The notes beneath the pieces are model-generated. The model saw only the letters and a program-made list of their open reading frames with translations, searched no databases and had not been told where the DNA came from. The translations under genes and the position numbers were made by a program. Below, piece by piece: positions 42,411 to 55,200 of a stretch of 64,000 bases of DNA; the first letter of the stretch is position 1, and every line of letters begins with the position of its first letter. The stretch is from Gymnorhina tibicen (Eukaryota; Chordata; Aves; Passeriformes; Artamidae). The DNA lies in NCBI GenBank assembly GCA_013399875.1, contig VXAZ01006333.1, positions 5,581 through 69,580 on the forward strand, read 5' to 3'.

Positions 42411-42802
42411 GGGAGCAATTTATTTCTTGTTTGCTCCTCCTTTTCCCGAATATGGATTTAAATAACAGGGTAAAGGTGTCAGTGCACCACCGGAACCCTA
42501 AAGAGTGTGAATGGGAATGCCGAACCAGCCCTCACGGGCACACCAGGGTAGGAAAGCCGCGTACCAGGTTAACGAGGGACCTCACGGCCACCGGCAGGAC
42601 GGAACAAAGTGGCAGCGCGGCGGGCGGGCGACCGGAAACCACCGGCCGGAGGGTGCCGGTGCCTCGCCGCCCCGATAACCCCGCACAGAGTGGGGAAGCC
42701 GCTCCCACGCCCCGCTCTCCGCTCCTGTCCCGGTCCCGATCCTGGTCCCTGCCCCCGTCCCCTCACGGCGCCCCCCGCGCGCGCCCGCTCACCCGCGCGC
42801 CG

Positions 42803-42888
42803 CCGCCGCCGCCTAGCGAGCCATGCCGCTCCCGGCAGCCCCCGCGCGCCCCGCCCCGGAAACGGGCCGGCCGTCGCCATGGCAACGC
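42803..42888 (-). promoter_or_regulatory. GTF2E2: GTF2E2 CpG promoter and 5' UTR exon (right copy)
   Basis: Same element as 41575-41660, offset 1,228 bp. In this copy it adjoins the full WRN 3' end, so it is the better guide to the true arrangement. The X-box is at 42873-42886. Confidence 0.5.
42873..42886. promoter_or_regulatory. Perfect RFX X-box
   Basis: GTCGCCATGGCAAC fits GTNRCC-N2-RGYAAC at every defined position. RFX factors bind such sites in promoters. The duplicate is at 41645-41658. It lies between the WRN poly(A) signals and the GTF2E2 first exon. Confidence 0.6.
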
Positions 42889-42955
42889 GCCCCGGGCCTG
42901 CCCGCCCTCAGCCCCCGCCACACACACACAGACACGCGCGCACGCAAAGGGGTCA

Positions 42956-42975
42956 TTTATTTAAATCTTTTTATT
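42956..42975 (-). terminator. WRN: WRN poly(A) signals
   Basis: Two minus-strand AATAAA hexamers, at 42970-42975 and 42956-42961, lie about 180-200 nt after the WRN stop codon, giving a short 3' UTR. Duplicated at 41742-41747 and 41728-41733. Cleavage would fall near 42940, some 55-70 bp before the GTF2E2 X-box. Confidence 0.6.
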
Positions 42976-43156
42976 AACATCCCATTTCACACAGTGAAAA
43001 AGTCCTAAAAGTGCTTCTTGAGGAAGAGAAGAGGCAGCAGCAGGAATGCAGAGTAGAGCAGGGGCAATTAAAGCCCTTGTGAGGCAACAGTCTGTGCAGC
43101 TAATGCTCCTGGCAGTGGGAAAGAAGATTAAAAAAAATTCATCTTGATTTCCACAT

Positions 43157-43279
43157 TCAACTGAAAATCCCTTTTCTGGTTTCTGTTTTGCATTTCTTTG
43201 TCTGGGTTACAGGTCCAGCTGTTGCTGCCGAGGTTCCAAACCATTCTGGCACCCGCCTCTTAGCAGGGGGATGAGAGTT
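43157..43279 (-). CDS. WRN: WRN last coding exon (Ku-binding tail)
   Basis: 40 codons plus TGA (43159-43157). [15 protein letters not shown] resembles the APLF-type Ku-binding motif (human KRRLPVWFA), and the end, [13 protein letters not shown], resembles the XLF-type motif (human KRGGLFS). The acceptor is ttccttccag. Confidence 0.93.
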   Translation of the reverse strand, partial: NSHPPAKRRVPEWFGTSAATAGPVTQTKKCKTETRKGIFS

Positions 43280-46200
43280 CTGGAAGGAAACAAACGCACA
43301 AACATGGAAGGAAACACAGCCTGGCTCATTTGCGCAGCTGTACTCCTCAAATTCATGCTCAGCTGGAGCCGTAAACAGTCCAAATGGTTCATGGAAGACT
43401 TATGCCTCACTTAAATCCAACACCTTATTCAAGCACCCAAGGGATTAAGAATTAAACTCTGAGAAGCAAGGCTGAGAAATATTTGCACTCACCGTAATAT
43501 CCAGCTTCAAACTGAAGCAAGTGGTTCAACAAGTGGTGCTGGTAAGAGACATGAGCTCCCTTTTAAATAAAAACTCTTACCGTCTGCACATACAACTTGT
43601 GTTCCTATAGACACCAGTGCAAAAATCCTTAACGTGATCGGCACAGCCTCACAGAACCCTGTACTTAAAAGGAAAAAGAGGAACCGAATGTCCTCTTACA
43701 ATGCTGAAACCATCTGCCACAAGATAGCTGACAAAATGTACTGCGGGAAAAGTTTCCTGTAGCAGTCTATTGCCGTCCAAGTGGGATATTCGGGCACAGC
43801 AAGGGCAATAAAAGCAACACAGCATCACTGCCTCAGGGATGTCGATGAGAGAAGTGGGCTGGCAAGCCAGGCCAAAGTTTTAGGCACAGTGAGGAACCTA
43901 GAGAGAAGCTGGGAACTTGGTTTGTTGAAGATCCCCACCCCAATCACCAGGTCTGGCTGTGCTCCTGCAGTCTCACCTTTGGCTGAGAGCCAGCAAACAG
44001 CTCCTCCTCCTTAGGATCGAGGGCAGGCTGCTTGGAGGCAGCAGGGGTGACGGGCTTTGAGGGGCCTGCTGCCCCCCTGCTCCCTGCCTGGCAGACATCC
44101 ATGTTCCCTGCAGCCTTCTCGTGGGACAGAAAGGAAGCACTATGTTACTTGGGTCACAGTCCATCATCAACAAAGTTCCAACACCTCTGCTTAATGAGGG
44201 CACTGCCTATTTCTTCTTCTTCTCACCACAATAAAATTTGAGCAAGTGAAGTTCATGCATTTCAAACACACCGCAACCGGAAATTGTACTTGGGCCTTTT
44301 TTTTTTTTTTTTTTAAGTGGAGAAGACTTCCTCCATCCCTATGGCTCTAAAAACTCGAAATATTTATTTCTGACTCACGAGTGTCATATTTTCAATGTGT
44401 TTTTACAGCTAAAGTGTCAGTTAAAAACAGCACAGTGGGCACAGAGATATTAACTCACGTTTTTTATACCATCCTGCTGCTCATAGGTAGCAGAATTCAT
44501 GCTGAGATTTTTGCATCAGCTACACATCCCTGCATTACCAAAATCCTCACTAATGGCAAGTTTACTACATGCTTTATTAGAGTAAGAACATCTGCTTACC
44601 GAAGCCAAAGGCACCACATGCAGATGGGGTTTCTCTGCTCCTTCCTTGGATGCTGGATTGATCCAATTACCCTGTAAAAGCAGCAGCAATGTCAGGCCGT
44701 TCAAATCCAAGAACATCCATTAAGAGATTTAAAATTTCTTGCTACAGAGAATTATTACAACCAGGATATCTTCTGAAAGAGAAGTAAATAAAGACTGTTT
44801 GGATTAGCTTTTGGATTTGCAGTCTACTCCTTTGGATTATATTAATTTGATTACTAATAGCATGTCATTCCCATTATTAGCTCCAGGAGCTGACGTAGCA
44901 GGAACAAGTGTGATCAGAGCTCAGGCAACTGGACTTTCAGGAGGTCAAATGCAGGAAAAAGGTAGCTCTGACACAGATATTGTAGAAACAAAACAGCACT
45001 CAGGGAAGCAAGAAAATCAATTTGTCAAAATGGCAATGCTTGAAAAATTGTTTGAGCCAGTGTTTAAGAAATCAGCCTAAAGCCCTGTAAGGAACAGACA
45101 TGAAATACCAGCACAGGCAGCAGGATTTGGAGTACGGCATTTCTTTCTACCATTCCCACCAGGTGCCACTCAGTGCAGGGTGTCCTTTGTACAAGGTGCT
45201 GAACTGAGACTTGGGGTCACAGAGACTGGCAGAGGGCTCAGACTATCCTGGATTTTCTCAAATATCAACAAAGAGCTCCTTATTTCCCAAGACTTATCCC
45301 CCAGCAGACACTTGTTACCAGGCTGTGCCCAGCAGTTTCAAGCAATATAGAAAGCCAAAGACTGAGGCATTCCTGGCTGGAATTGCCATTGGCTTTTTCA
45401 TCCTCTTAACCTTCCCGCTTCCCGCATAGTAGGAGAATCTCTTTTCTCACATCAGGTTGGTTATTAGGTACCAATGCACAGAAGCAAAGCAAGGGCACAA
45501 CCTGGATTTGGTTGCTATGAAGGATCCAGCATATGCAAGTTTTCATACTGGGAAGAACTTGTAATGTGTGCAACAAATCACAACTAAGCTGCACAGGTCT
45601 CACCTCTTCCTAGGTCAGTACTGATTAAAAAGAATCCTCAGTTTCTGCTCTGAGCATTCCTCTGAGAAGGAGGACAAGGTTCTACTCAAAACTGAGGGAG
45701 AGATGGATTGGGAAGATGAGACACTAAGCACTGCTGGAAACACCAGCAACATTCTGACAGTCTGTTCCTACAGCAAAAGAAAACATTATTTTACAGAACA
45801 GTTTTATAACCTTGTTTTACGAACCTGTGTTTTATTCCATGAGGCACCTCCCCTGCTTGCTTGATCTGCTCCTGTTTTTTCCTGCTGCCCTTCAGGCCAC
45901 ACCAACCTTCTTTTGATGCCTAAGCCATCCTGAGATTTATTTCTATCCTCTTTCTCCAATAGTGCAATCATCATCTTGATCAGATACAGCTCAATATTTG
46001 CAGGAGTAAGTTTTCTAATTTCTTGAATTTTGGTAGTGTCTTGGAAAAAATATAAATACAGTATTAATTGTTTAAGCTTCTTGCCCCTTATTCAGTTTTT
46101 TTATGTTGTAAAATACATTCGTTGCACCTCATTAAAGCATAGGATGGATTAAGGCATAGAAAAGATAAGAAGATAAAAATGTATTGGTTTGACTCATAAG

Positions 46201-49200
46201 ATCATGTGACAAATTCCCAGTGTGTTTTCTGAGGATGCCAGTACTTACAGGATTATTTTGTCAGGCTGCTGTTTTCTCCCAAAAACATTTGAGTAAATAC
46301 AGATTTAAGAGGGACGTCTCAATCTTTTCTATACAATCGAGTCAAACGATTTGCAAAGGGCTGCCCCATTGTTATGGATCATGATAGTTATTTTACAACT
46401 GAACCTTGAAAGGAAAGCAGTGACCCTGGCATTGCCCCAGCCTTCCACGATTGATGGGTTCTACCAGGCATGAGAAGCTTCAGGTGAGGTCAGTGATGCT
46501 GATGCCTTAGGTTTTAACTTTTGTATTTTTCAAATCCTGTACTGCCTAGTGTGTGACTCTGAAGTTTCTTGTGGCCTGTTAACTTCTGTTCTCTCATGCT
46601 AGTTAGACATAACAAGCCATTCTAGGTTTGCTCTCCAAGGACACCTAGATTGTCCCAGGCCCCAAAATATGTAAACTAAGGCTGCTGAAGAGCACGGCCA
46701 ACTTGGGGTAGTTACATCATTAACTGGGGTTGTAATTGGAGTATTGATCCCGATAGGCAAATGGACCAAACTTAAAAAGTGTGAAGAACTCATGACCCGT
46801 AGTCCATCTTGGGTGTAGCCTCTGACTCCCCAGGGTGTACCTTTGAGGGCCCTTCAAATAAATACCTACCTTTATTCCCTTATTCTTGTCTAGTGTCTGT
46901 TTTAGGTGTCCACCCAAGGCATCAGTGCTTACCTGAGTTAATGGGAGGATTGCGGATAACATCCGTAATGACCTGCTGAACTCCAGGAGTCAAACCTGCT
47001 CGCTCCAGGCTCACGGTGTAGCCAGCTGCCAGGGCCTGGGACAGGTGAGTGCCAACCACAGCAAGGGGCAGAGATCTGCACTCACTTATGGCACTCTGGG
47101 GAAACAAAGGCAGAGGGGATTCACATGGTAGAAGTGCCATTCCCAAAAAACAATCCAGAGACGCCGGCACACAGCAGCACAACAAAGCTCCCCAAAACAC
47201 TGCATTATTCCTAATAGTCATCTCATTGCTTTTCCAGCTTGTCAAGTGTGTTTCTGTCTCAAAACTACTACTTCACAGCTTGAGTGCAACACCTCACCTC
47301 GAACTTAGTTGAGATGAAGGAGCTGTGGCGCACCTGACCTTCCATCGGCCCAGGAACAGAACATCCATGCAGAACATCGGTAACAGCATCAAAACAAATT
47401 CCCCCTCATTTTCACATGTTGGATGAATTCTCCTCTTAGAACATTTGCCTTGAAGAAAAGCATCTCAAACTTGATTGACCCAAACTTGTTTTTCTCAAGG
47501 ACAGATTTCCAACTGGAATCTTGTACTCTTCAAAAAAGCACATTGCAGGTTTCTACTCATTTCTCCACAAGAAATACACACACTGTGCATACCACCAGGA
47601 TTAGTGGATACAGAGCATCAAGCTGTCCATTAATAATTGTACAGCTATTTCTTGTTAATTCATCCTTAGGTACACTTTCAACTTTGGGACCACCTGACCT
47701 TGGGAGGGGCAGAGCAAAAGCCAAAGCACCTTGAGTTTCTTACTGTGGAATTAAAAACTCACTGTATCCCACCTCAGTTTTCCATATCACTACTTCATAG
47801 AGTTAAGTAAGAGGATCTGCCCTTTCCCAGGAAAGGTACTGCCTCAGAGTTTTAAAGCAAACCATCCCAGCACTGTGCAGAGGATTTAAGAGAACTTGCA
47901 CCTCTCCCTCCTCTAGACAAAGCATCCCTGCTATCAGTTTTCAGCAAATCAAAAGCCTCCACAGGCAAGAGCTTACCAGAGAGTAATTTTTCTCTTGGAA
48001 CAGGATATATGTGACCTCCTCTGAGCGAGAAAGGGCTCTAGCATGCTTCCAGGGAGATGCTTCTTTCTGAACCTTAGATTCAGATGTGGCCAATGTGTCG
48101 GTCTAAGTGAGATAAAGCAGAATTAAATAAATTATATCCCAGTGACAACCAGTGGATCACCCTCCCATTATCTGAAGAAGTAACATTAACAGAATCATTC
48201 ATCTGTCTGGAGGTTGGTTTTGACCCCAAATCCACGTTCTTAAAAAAGAAAGTAAAGAAGGGAGGGAAAACTAAAGCAAGGAGGGAATGCAGATGGACAC
48301 CCACATGTTCCCATCTCATTGAAACCAGCATGGCATTGTCCAAGGAACTTGGAAAAGAAAACCAGGCAGAAAAAAGTGCCCAGGGCAACACATCGTCATA
48401 CGTATTCCTCATTCCATGTGAAACTATTCCATCAGAACAAACTGTGGCATTCAGTCTGCGTGGGAAACTCCTCCATTTGAGCTAAACTTTCTCCACATAG
48501 ACTCCTTGAAAATGACTAAAAAACTAGGCACGCTTTTGGTTCCCGTTCCTAGATCATAGTATTTTTCTGTGAAACAGAAAGATTAGTCCATGGAGTCCAA
48601 TAAGCTGCAGAACAAATCCCATTCTTAAGGCTCCTGCCAAGGAGAAGACACTTGAGTTCATCATACCTGCAAACCATTTGCTTGGCAGAAGTCCTTAATA
48701 TCAGCCAGGAGAGGCATCAACATGGTGGACTTGGCTTCAGACACACCATCAATTTTCTTCAGGTTCTCAACATTCGTAGGCCTGGTTTAGGATGAAGAAT
48801 GCAAGAACATAGACATTCCCAAAATACTGCTGCCTAATGCCTTTTAGTAGCTGGGGCAGGCACTTCAGATGCTTCACCAGCTGAGCTGCCCCACTCTACC
48901 AACCGAAGCAGGAAAGGGATTTGTGACTTGGCTTGCAATGTCCCCAGTTTGTACAACATGTCTGCATGCTGGCTTTACCTTATCCGGGCCATCTCCACCA
49001 GGATCTTATTGGTTGCCAAGACAGCTGGAGGAATTTCCTTCTCATTAGCTACCTTCTGTCTAGCAGTCAGCAGCTTGCCATACAGAGCAGTCTGGGAAGG
49101 AAGGAGCCAAATTCTCAAGAAGCAGCTCTGCATCACTCACAGGTATAATTGTTACAAGAGCAAAAGTTATCACTTCTCTTATCTTTCCAATAATACATAA

Positions 49201-52200
49201 AAAATCTGCAATCCATTAAGCCCTCCTAGCCTATTTAAGTCCTATTCTGGGACTTCTATTCAAAACAACTCAGTAATTTCAAGAGCTGTCCAAGCCAGCT
49301 GCCCAAACACAGGACAACTGTGGATTGCAGGCTGACGGCAAGTCAGAGATATCCTCCCTATCCCACAAAAGCTTACCTCTAGTTCTTTTTCTCGGGATGA
49401 AACACCTGGTTCTTGGGGCTTCAAAGGAGATTTCAGCGGTGAACGCCCTGAAACGCTAACAGAAAATCAACTGTAAGCAAGCCTTGCTTCAGATTAGTTT
49501 ATTCAGGCACTTGCTTCAAGGCTGCAGGAGAGCAGCAGCCCAGCTTATTTTGCCAGCTCCAACAGCACCTCATGCTAGTTCTGCACCCAGGTAGGACTGG
49601 AGCTGGTTGGGGTAGAAATTGTATCCTTAATGTCACAATTTCTCTGATCTGGTGCTGTAACTTACAAACACGCTCTTATTCTTACAAAGCTCAAGCAGGT
49701 GAAACAGTATCTGTGGGAGTTCGGGGAGGAAAAACCAACCCAACCCACCATTATCTCTCAAGGGCCGGATTCCCATATCTTGAACAAAAACAAGCTCTAA
49801 CAGTCACTTGTCCCCTGTGACATCCCACCTTTCATTTTTGCTCGTGGCTGAGAACATTAATCCTGGCAAACAGCACTGATCACCTTAAAACCATCAGAGA
49901 CAGGGACACAGCTGCTGTGCTGTGAGTGGAATTAGCACAGCTCCCAGACCATGGGCTCATGGACTCAGGGACATTTACCCTCGATTGGACTGCCACGAGT
50001 ACACGGCAATATTTGTTGGCAAACAAGCTGGACTAAGAGCCTCCTTTCCTAAGCACAGTGCAAAATAACTTGATTTGGATTTTAACCGTCCCTAAAATAA
50101 TCTAACTTCACATGGCTGCAGTGGCAACTATTCACCTAAGTGACACAGCCTCTCTTCCTGTCATCTGCCAGCACCAGAATGGTGGCCTGAAGGAGGAATC
50201 CACTCAGAAATACAAGGTGCATTTAATCTGAAGCAGCACATGAGCCAGGAAAACAAATTACTTGGTCTGCTTTTTGCAAGAGGTGATTTGATTTCTTTCG
50301 ACCTGAGGGAGCCTCGACTTGGTCTCAGTCCTCTCCAGACCAGTGTGGAAAGGCAGAGCCCTCCATGCTCCCTGATGTTAACTGTTAAATCTTGTAAATA
50401 CAATATATTTTGAAATATAATGCAGTGGACAGCAAGTTTTAGGCACTTGGTTTTTTAAATGCATTAAACATTTCCACACCCACTTCACATGAGAATGCTC
50501 ATTTTAAGGATCACCCGACAAGACACTACCATTAACACAGCCAAAATTAGGTAAATCTGTTTTAATTTCAAATACTGTACCTGTTAAGTATGTTAGTGCT
50601 TCTTGGTGGAGTTTTACCTTTTCTGTTGTAGGAGAACATCTCATATAGAGATACCTATAAAAAAACAGAAAAACAAGACAAATGCTGATTTACCATCTTT
50701 TTCACGGAGTTTGCTGTTGATAAAATATTAATTTGTGATATGTCTGCGAGTTGGGGTTTTTTTTAACTTGAGCAAGGATGGATCACACTGCAGGAGGGTT
50801 GTACTGGTACAGACCTGCTTGCCTGGTGACTGTGTTATTCCTTTTGTGCCTGGGGAGCGCTGTCTGGAGAGCAACGGCGAACGTCTGCTGCTGTAATGCA
50901 ATTAATTATACCTTAATTCCATTGTATAGTGACACTGCCCTTCAAAAAATAACATTTTGCTAAACCAACTCATTTCAAGTCAGTACAGGGATGTATTTGG
51001 CAAATCAAGTTCTTGATTAATTATTAGAATCATCATTCTTCATGAAAAAAAGCACAACACTGAGGATCTCAAAGCCTCCTCCTGTTCAACCCTGCCTTCT
51101 CCAAAAGCAGGTTTCAGAGACAGATCTGATGTTAGTAAAGAAGTGTTCAAGAGAACACATGTGCTACAATCACCTGGTAGAAGGTCTCTGCAGATTAAGG
51201 TCCTCGCTGGACTGCAACAGAAGACTTGGATTTGAGGCAGATCCAGCTTTTGACAGCCAATTTCTACCCTGTAAGAAATGAACCACACGGCTTAGCTATG
51301 GATTACTCAGGAGGAGCTCTCAGTGGGTCATTTTACGACCAGAATTACCTTCTGGGTGAGCACACAAATGGTTGCAAACTTGTTGCTCTGGTGTGAGACT
51401 TCTTTGAGGAACCCTTCCATTATCAGCTGCTGGCACAGCAGTTTCCACCAGTTCTCTGGCCACTCTTTTCCACAGCCGAAGAGAGGGTGCCTCCGGTACC
51501 GCTCTGGCAAGCGTTGAGAGCACTGAAATTTTTCAAACAATCTGTCAGATTTGCCCGCTCCTTGTGCAGGAAAGCTTAAAGTACAACCAGTAAACCAAAA
51601 GCCCAGTATGTGAGGAGCCTCCTCTAACCTATCCCACTGCTAATCCACTTTCTGCCAAGGCTGTGACAAGTTCATTTTTCCCTAGATACACTTGTGAAAT
51701 AATCAGCAGCTTAACTTGATTAAAAGGCTAAACGAGGGATTCACCCAGTTCTATCAAGTACTACAGGTCATTCTTTTTCTCCTAAGTTTGTAAACATAAG
51801 AAGTGATTTTGTTCTCATTCTAATTTTATTTCCAGTGAGTTTCTTGCTTAGTATTTCAAAACAATTAAAACTAAAGGTTTACAGAAATTAATTTATATTC
51901 ATTCTGGTACCCTGCTTCCCACTTCACTACTCCAAGTCAGTCAGCTACACAAAGCTACAGTGGAAACCATCCTTTGCTTCATTCAAACATAAGCCAACTA
52001 ATTATTGAGGCAAGATGTTTATCCTTCATTCTGAAAAGGCTGTTCCTTCCAAGATCATCAAAATGATGTGTTTTCATAAAAAAATTAAAGGACAATCATC
52101 TTGCTTGCATGGGGAGTGGAGCTGAGCAGCTTCCCAAAGTCAAGACCACCTCTCTATACAAACACCCATCTCTCCAAGAAAAATGGTATACACACTTTGA

Positions 52201-55200
52201 CATGAATGTATATCCACATACGGATTGATAAATCACAGCCCCTTCCCTCAGAACACACACAAGGAGCTGCACCATCACTTACAGACCCTCGAAGAAGCAG
52301 AATTGGCATTCTAGTCCCAAATTTCTCATCCAGGGCACTCACTGCAGACAGCAGCTGGTGCGCTTGCTTCCCGAAGTCCTGCAAACCACCATCGAAGTCA
52401 CTGGGGACTGCAAGGCAGGAGCCTCTGAAAGGCACAAAGGAAGCCACGTTTAACACAAACAAATCAAGTCCCTTCTCCCTTGTTCCAAATGTTGTCAGCC
52501 CAGTGATTAATGAAATAATTAAATGAAATAACCACAAGTGATTGACTTGAACTTAAGTCTCTAATATCAGTCCTAGTTCTATACATTTAAACATATTCAG
52601 TTATTTATATCAATGTAACTCCTCGGACAACTGCCCAAACCAACAGTTAAGTTCTCCACAACACCTGCTGTAAAGAACATTGCCTCGGCAATCTTCTGAA
52701 TTCCGTATTTAAATATTTGCATTGGTTTGGGCATGCACAACATTTCTTTAATTGCACTTAAAAGCTTTTTTCTGTTTCTTGAAGAACCTAAAGGAAAAAC
52801 GAAAACCAGGAGTGAAGAGTGACCCCATTAAAGGCTATGTAAGGTTTGTTAATGCATTTGTTACTGACTGAAAGAACCCACTGAAAAATTACTGGCACAA
52901 ACCACTTCTAAGGAGAAAAAGGAAAATCATCTATTTCAAGTGATTTCAGTTCTGCAATACAAATTCACTTCCTGGATCTTTATGAGCACAGCAAGGTGGC
53001 TGCAAAGAGGGAAATTACCATCTTTCAAATTCTTTTTTTATTTAAGTGTAGTAGAGGCCAGGCAAAGATGTCCTAATCCTTGACACACAGAAATTCCTGA
53101 ATTGGTAACACTTCACCAGAAAGCAACACAGCCTAACATCTTGCCTGGGATCAGAAAGCATCATGCTACTAGCAGGTGCAAGGAATCCTTTACTTTAACT
53201 TCAGGGAAAGCTTTATTATAACTACAGAAGAAAGCGAGGAAGGTGTTTCTGCTCATACCTCTGTGACTATCAGCCTCCTGAGTCCCCCTCAGCACATCCA
53301 TGAAATTATTAGCAAGGTTAAAAGAGCACATGTCAGCACAGGAGAACAGCTCCCTGGACACTGGGGCAATTTAGCCTTAGACACCTGGTACCACACACCA
53401 TTTGCAAGTGTTGTCTTTTGGGATTAATTACCTAACAGGGCTTAAACTGATGAACAAAAGTGTTTTTCACAGTTTCAGAGTGTTGGTCTAAACCCCTTTT
53501 AGGAACTGTGATCCTGCTCTGTTTCCAGGCTTTCCCACAGCCTAACTTAGAGCTTATCGTGGCTTGCTCGACTCATTAGCAAAAGGTTAGAGAGCTGTTT
53601 AAAAATAAACCTCAGGCTGAACAGCTGCAAGATCAGATGCATGAAAGTCAATTCTTTTAGACAATTCGCCTTGTAAGTCAGTCTGAGAGAACATAACCTC
53701 TAGGATCAGCCTTCAGGGAAGAAAGCTTACCTGGACCTGCAATTATCACAGCATTCTTCTGTGCCCATGATGCCAGAGGAAACCTTTCGGAGTTGTCTGT
53801 CTTCAAAATGAGACAGGATGATTCTACCCAAGGGAACGAAAAGAATTCAATAAAAGACCAAGAATTTACACATTAAATTTATTGCAGAAAATGGAGTTGA
53901 AATCAGCATCATTAATTACTTCACTGGGGAACCAATTATTTAGCCTCAATTCCTCCAAAGAAAAAGTCTTTCTTTAAAAAAAGCAAATAAGGAAACGTAT
54001 AAATGTGCTGAAGGTTGTACTTTTGATACTGCTTATTAATAGAGAATAGAATGTTCTGTGCTTGTAGAACACATTGTGAGTCCAAAATGCCTTCTGGTTA
54101 CAACCCACAGCTGTGACCAAGTTGCAGCAGCTCTTATCAAAGCTGCCTGCAGTGACAAAGCACTAAATAGGTTCCAGCACTCACTTCCTCCTGCAGCTAT
54201 TGGACACCAGGTACTTCTCCATCTTTGCCAACATCTTCAGCTTGTACAGCCGGAACTTCTCGTTGCGGATCTCATTCAGGAGGCGTCTGAGATGGGAGCA
54301 AAAAATGCAGAGCCTTAAATGCTGCCCACTATTCCCCTGTCCCACACCAAAAATGAAATGTGCCAATGCTCTCTAATTAACCAGGAAGAGCTAGAAAAAA
54401 ATACCCTCCTAAAACCAGACCCAAGCTGCCTGCCTGCTTCTCCGCCACCTTGATCCTCAGAGCGTGGGGCATACTCAGGAGAGCACTTGATTCATATTCT
54501 TCTAAACATTATCCCAAAGAGGGTAAAACAGGAGACAAGAGAGGTTCTTCCAAGCCCACAGGCTACTGAATTTCAGAGACCCACGGCAAAAGGCCCTGAG
54601 GAGGGAGAAAAGGGCTGTCTCCAGAGCTTTACCTGTTACAGAGCAAGTCTGCCGCAGCCCACAGCACGTGGCAGGCAGCAGGGAGCCCGTCGCGCCCGGC
54701 TCTCCCCATTTCCTGGTAATAGGATTCCATCTCCTTCGGGGCGCCGTAGTGGATCACCAGCCGGATATCGGCCTTATTGATGCCCATTCCAAACGCCACC
54801 GTAGCCACGACACACTGCAAAACAGGAGCCACGTGCCTTCAAGTGATCCTAAAGAGTATGCCTGGGTTAATGCTCACACACTTGGGTGTGAATTTGCTGC
54901 CACAGACTCAAAATTCAGCCTCAATTACAACGGCTCCAGACCCACAGTGCCGAGTCTGAGTTTGGCCAGAGCACAGCCGTAGGATTACAAACACGAGAGG
55001 GATGATGTGCTGTGGCAAATGCAGGAGTGGTTTCAAGTAGCTGTTCTCAACAGGCACAAAACAGGTCATGAAAAGGAAGACAAAAAGTCCCAGGAAATCT
55101 CTGCTGCCTAGGAAAGAAGCGGCTCACAGAAGCTGTGGTCTTGTTCCAGCTACCACCATTTTCCTTGGATACCATGCATTTTTAAGGGAATTACTACAGA

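Larger units (their letters stand above)
41969..43194. repeat. Right copy of the 1.23-kb tandem duplication (probable assembly artefact)
   Basis: 1,226 bp matching 40741-41967 base for base apart from the two noted differences. This copy continues into the complete WRN last exon on its right, and on its left stops at the N inside the GTF2E2 intron. The intact order WRN - promoter - GTF2E2 exon - rest of GTF2E2 results if the copies are merged. Confidence 0.93.

Noticed and set aside
41203..42977. Repeated frames of 103-177 codons in the GC-rich promoter
   Set aside because: CpG-island sequence has few stops. No domain or splice support, and they overlap promoter and 3' UTR elements.
44811..45429. 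Two plus-strand frames (89 and 72 codons) in a WRN intron, considered as retroviral remnants
   Set aside because: No gag, pol or env motif could be recognised. Most likely chance frames.
46500..46924. Alternative LTR boundaries with TGATGCC and GGCATCA inverted ends
   Set aside because: These ends give no matching flanking duplication, whereas 46494-46921 gives TCAG on both sides.
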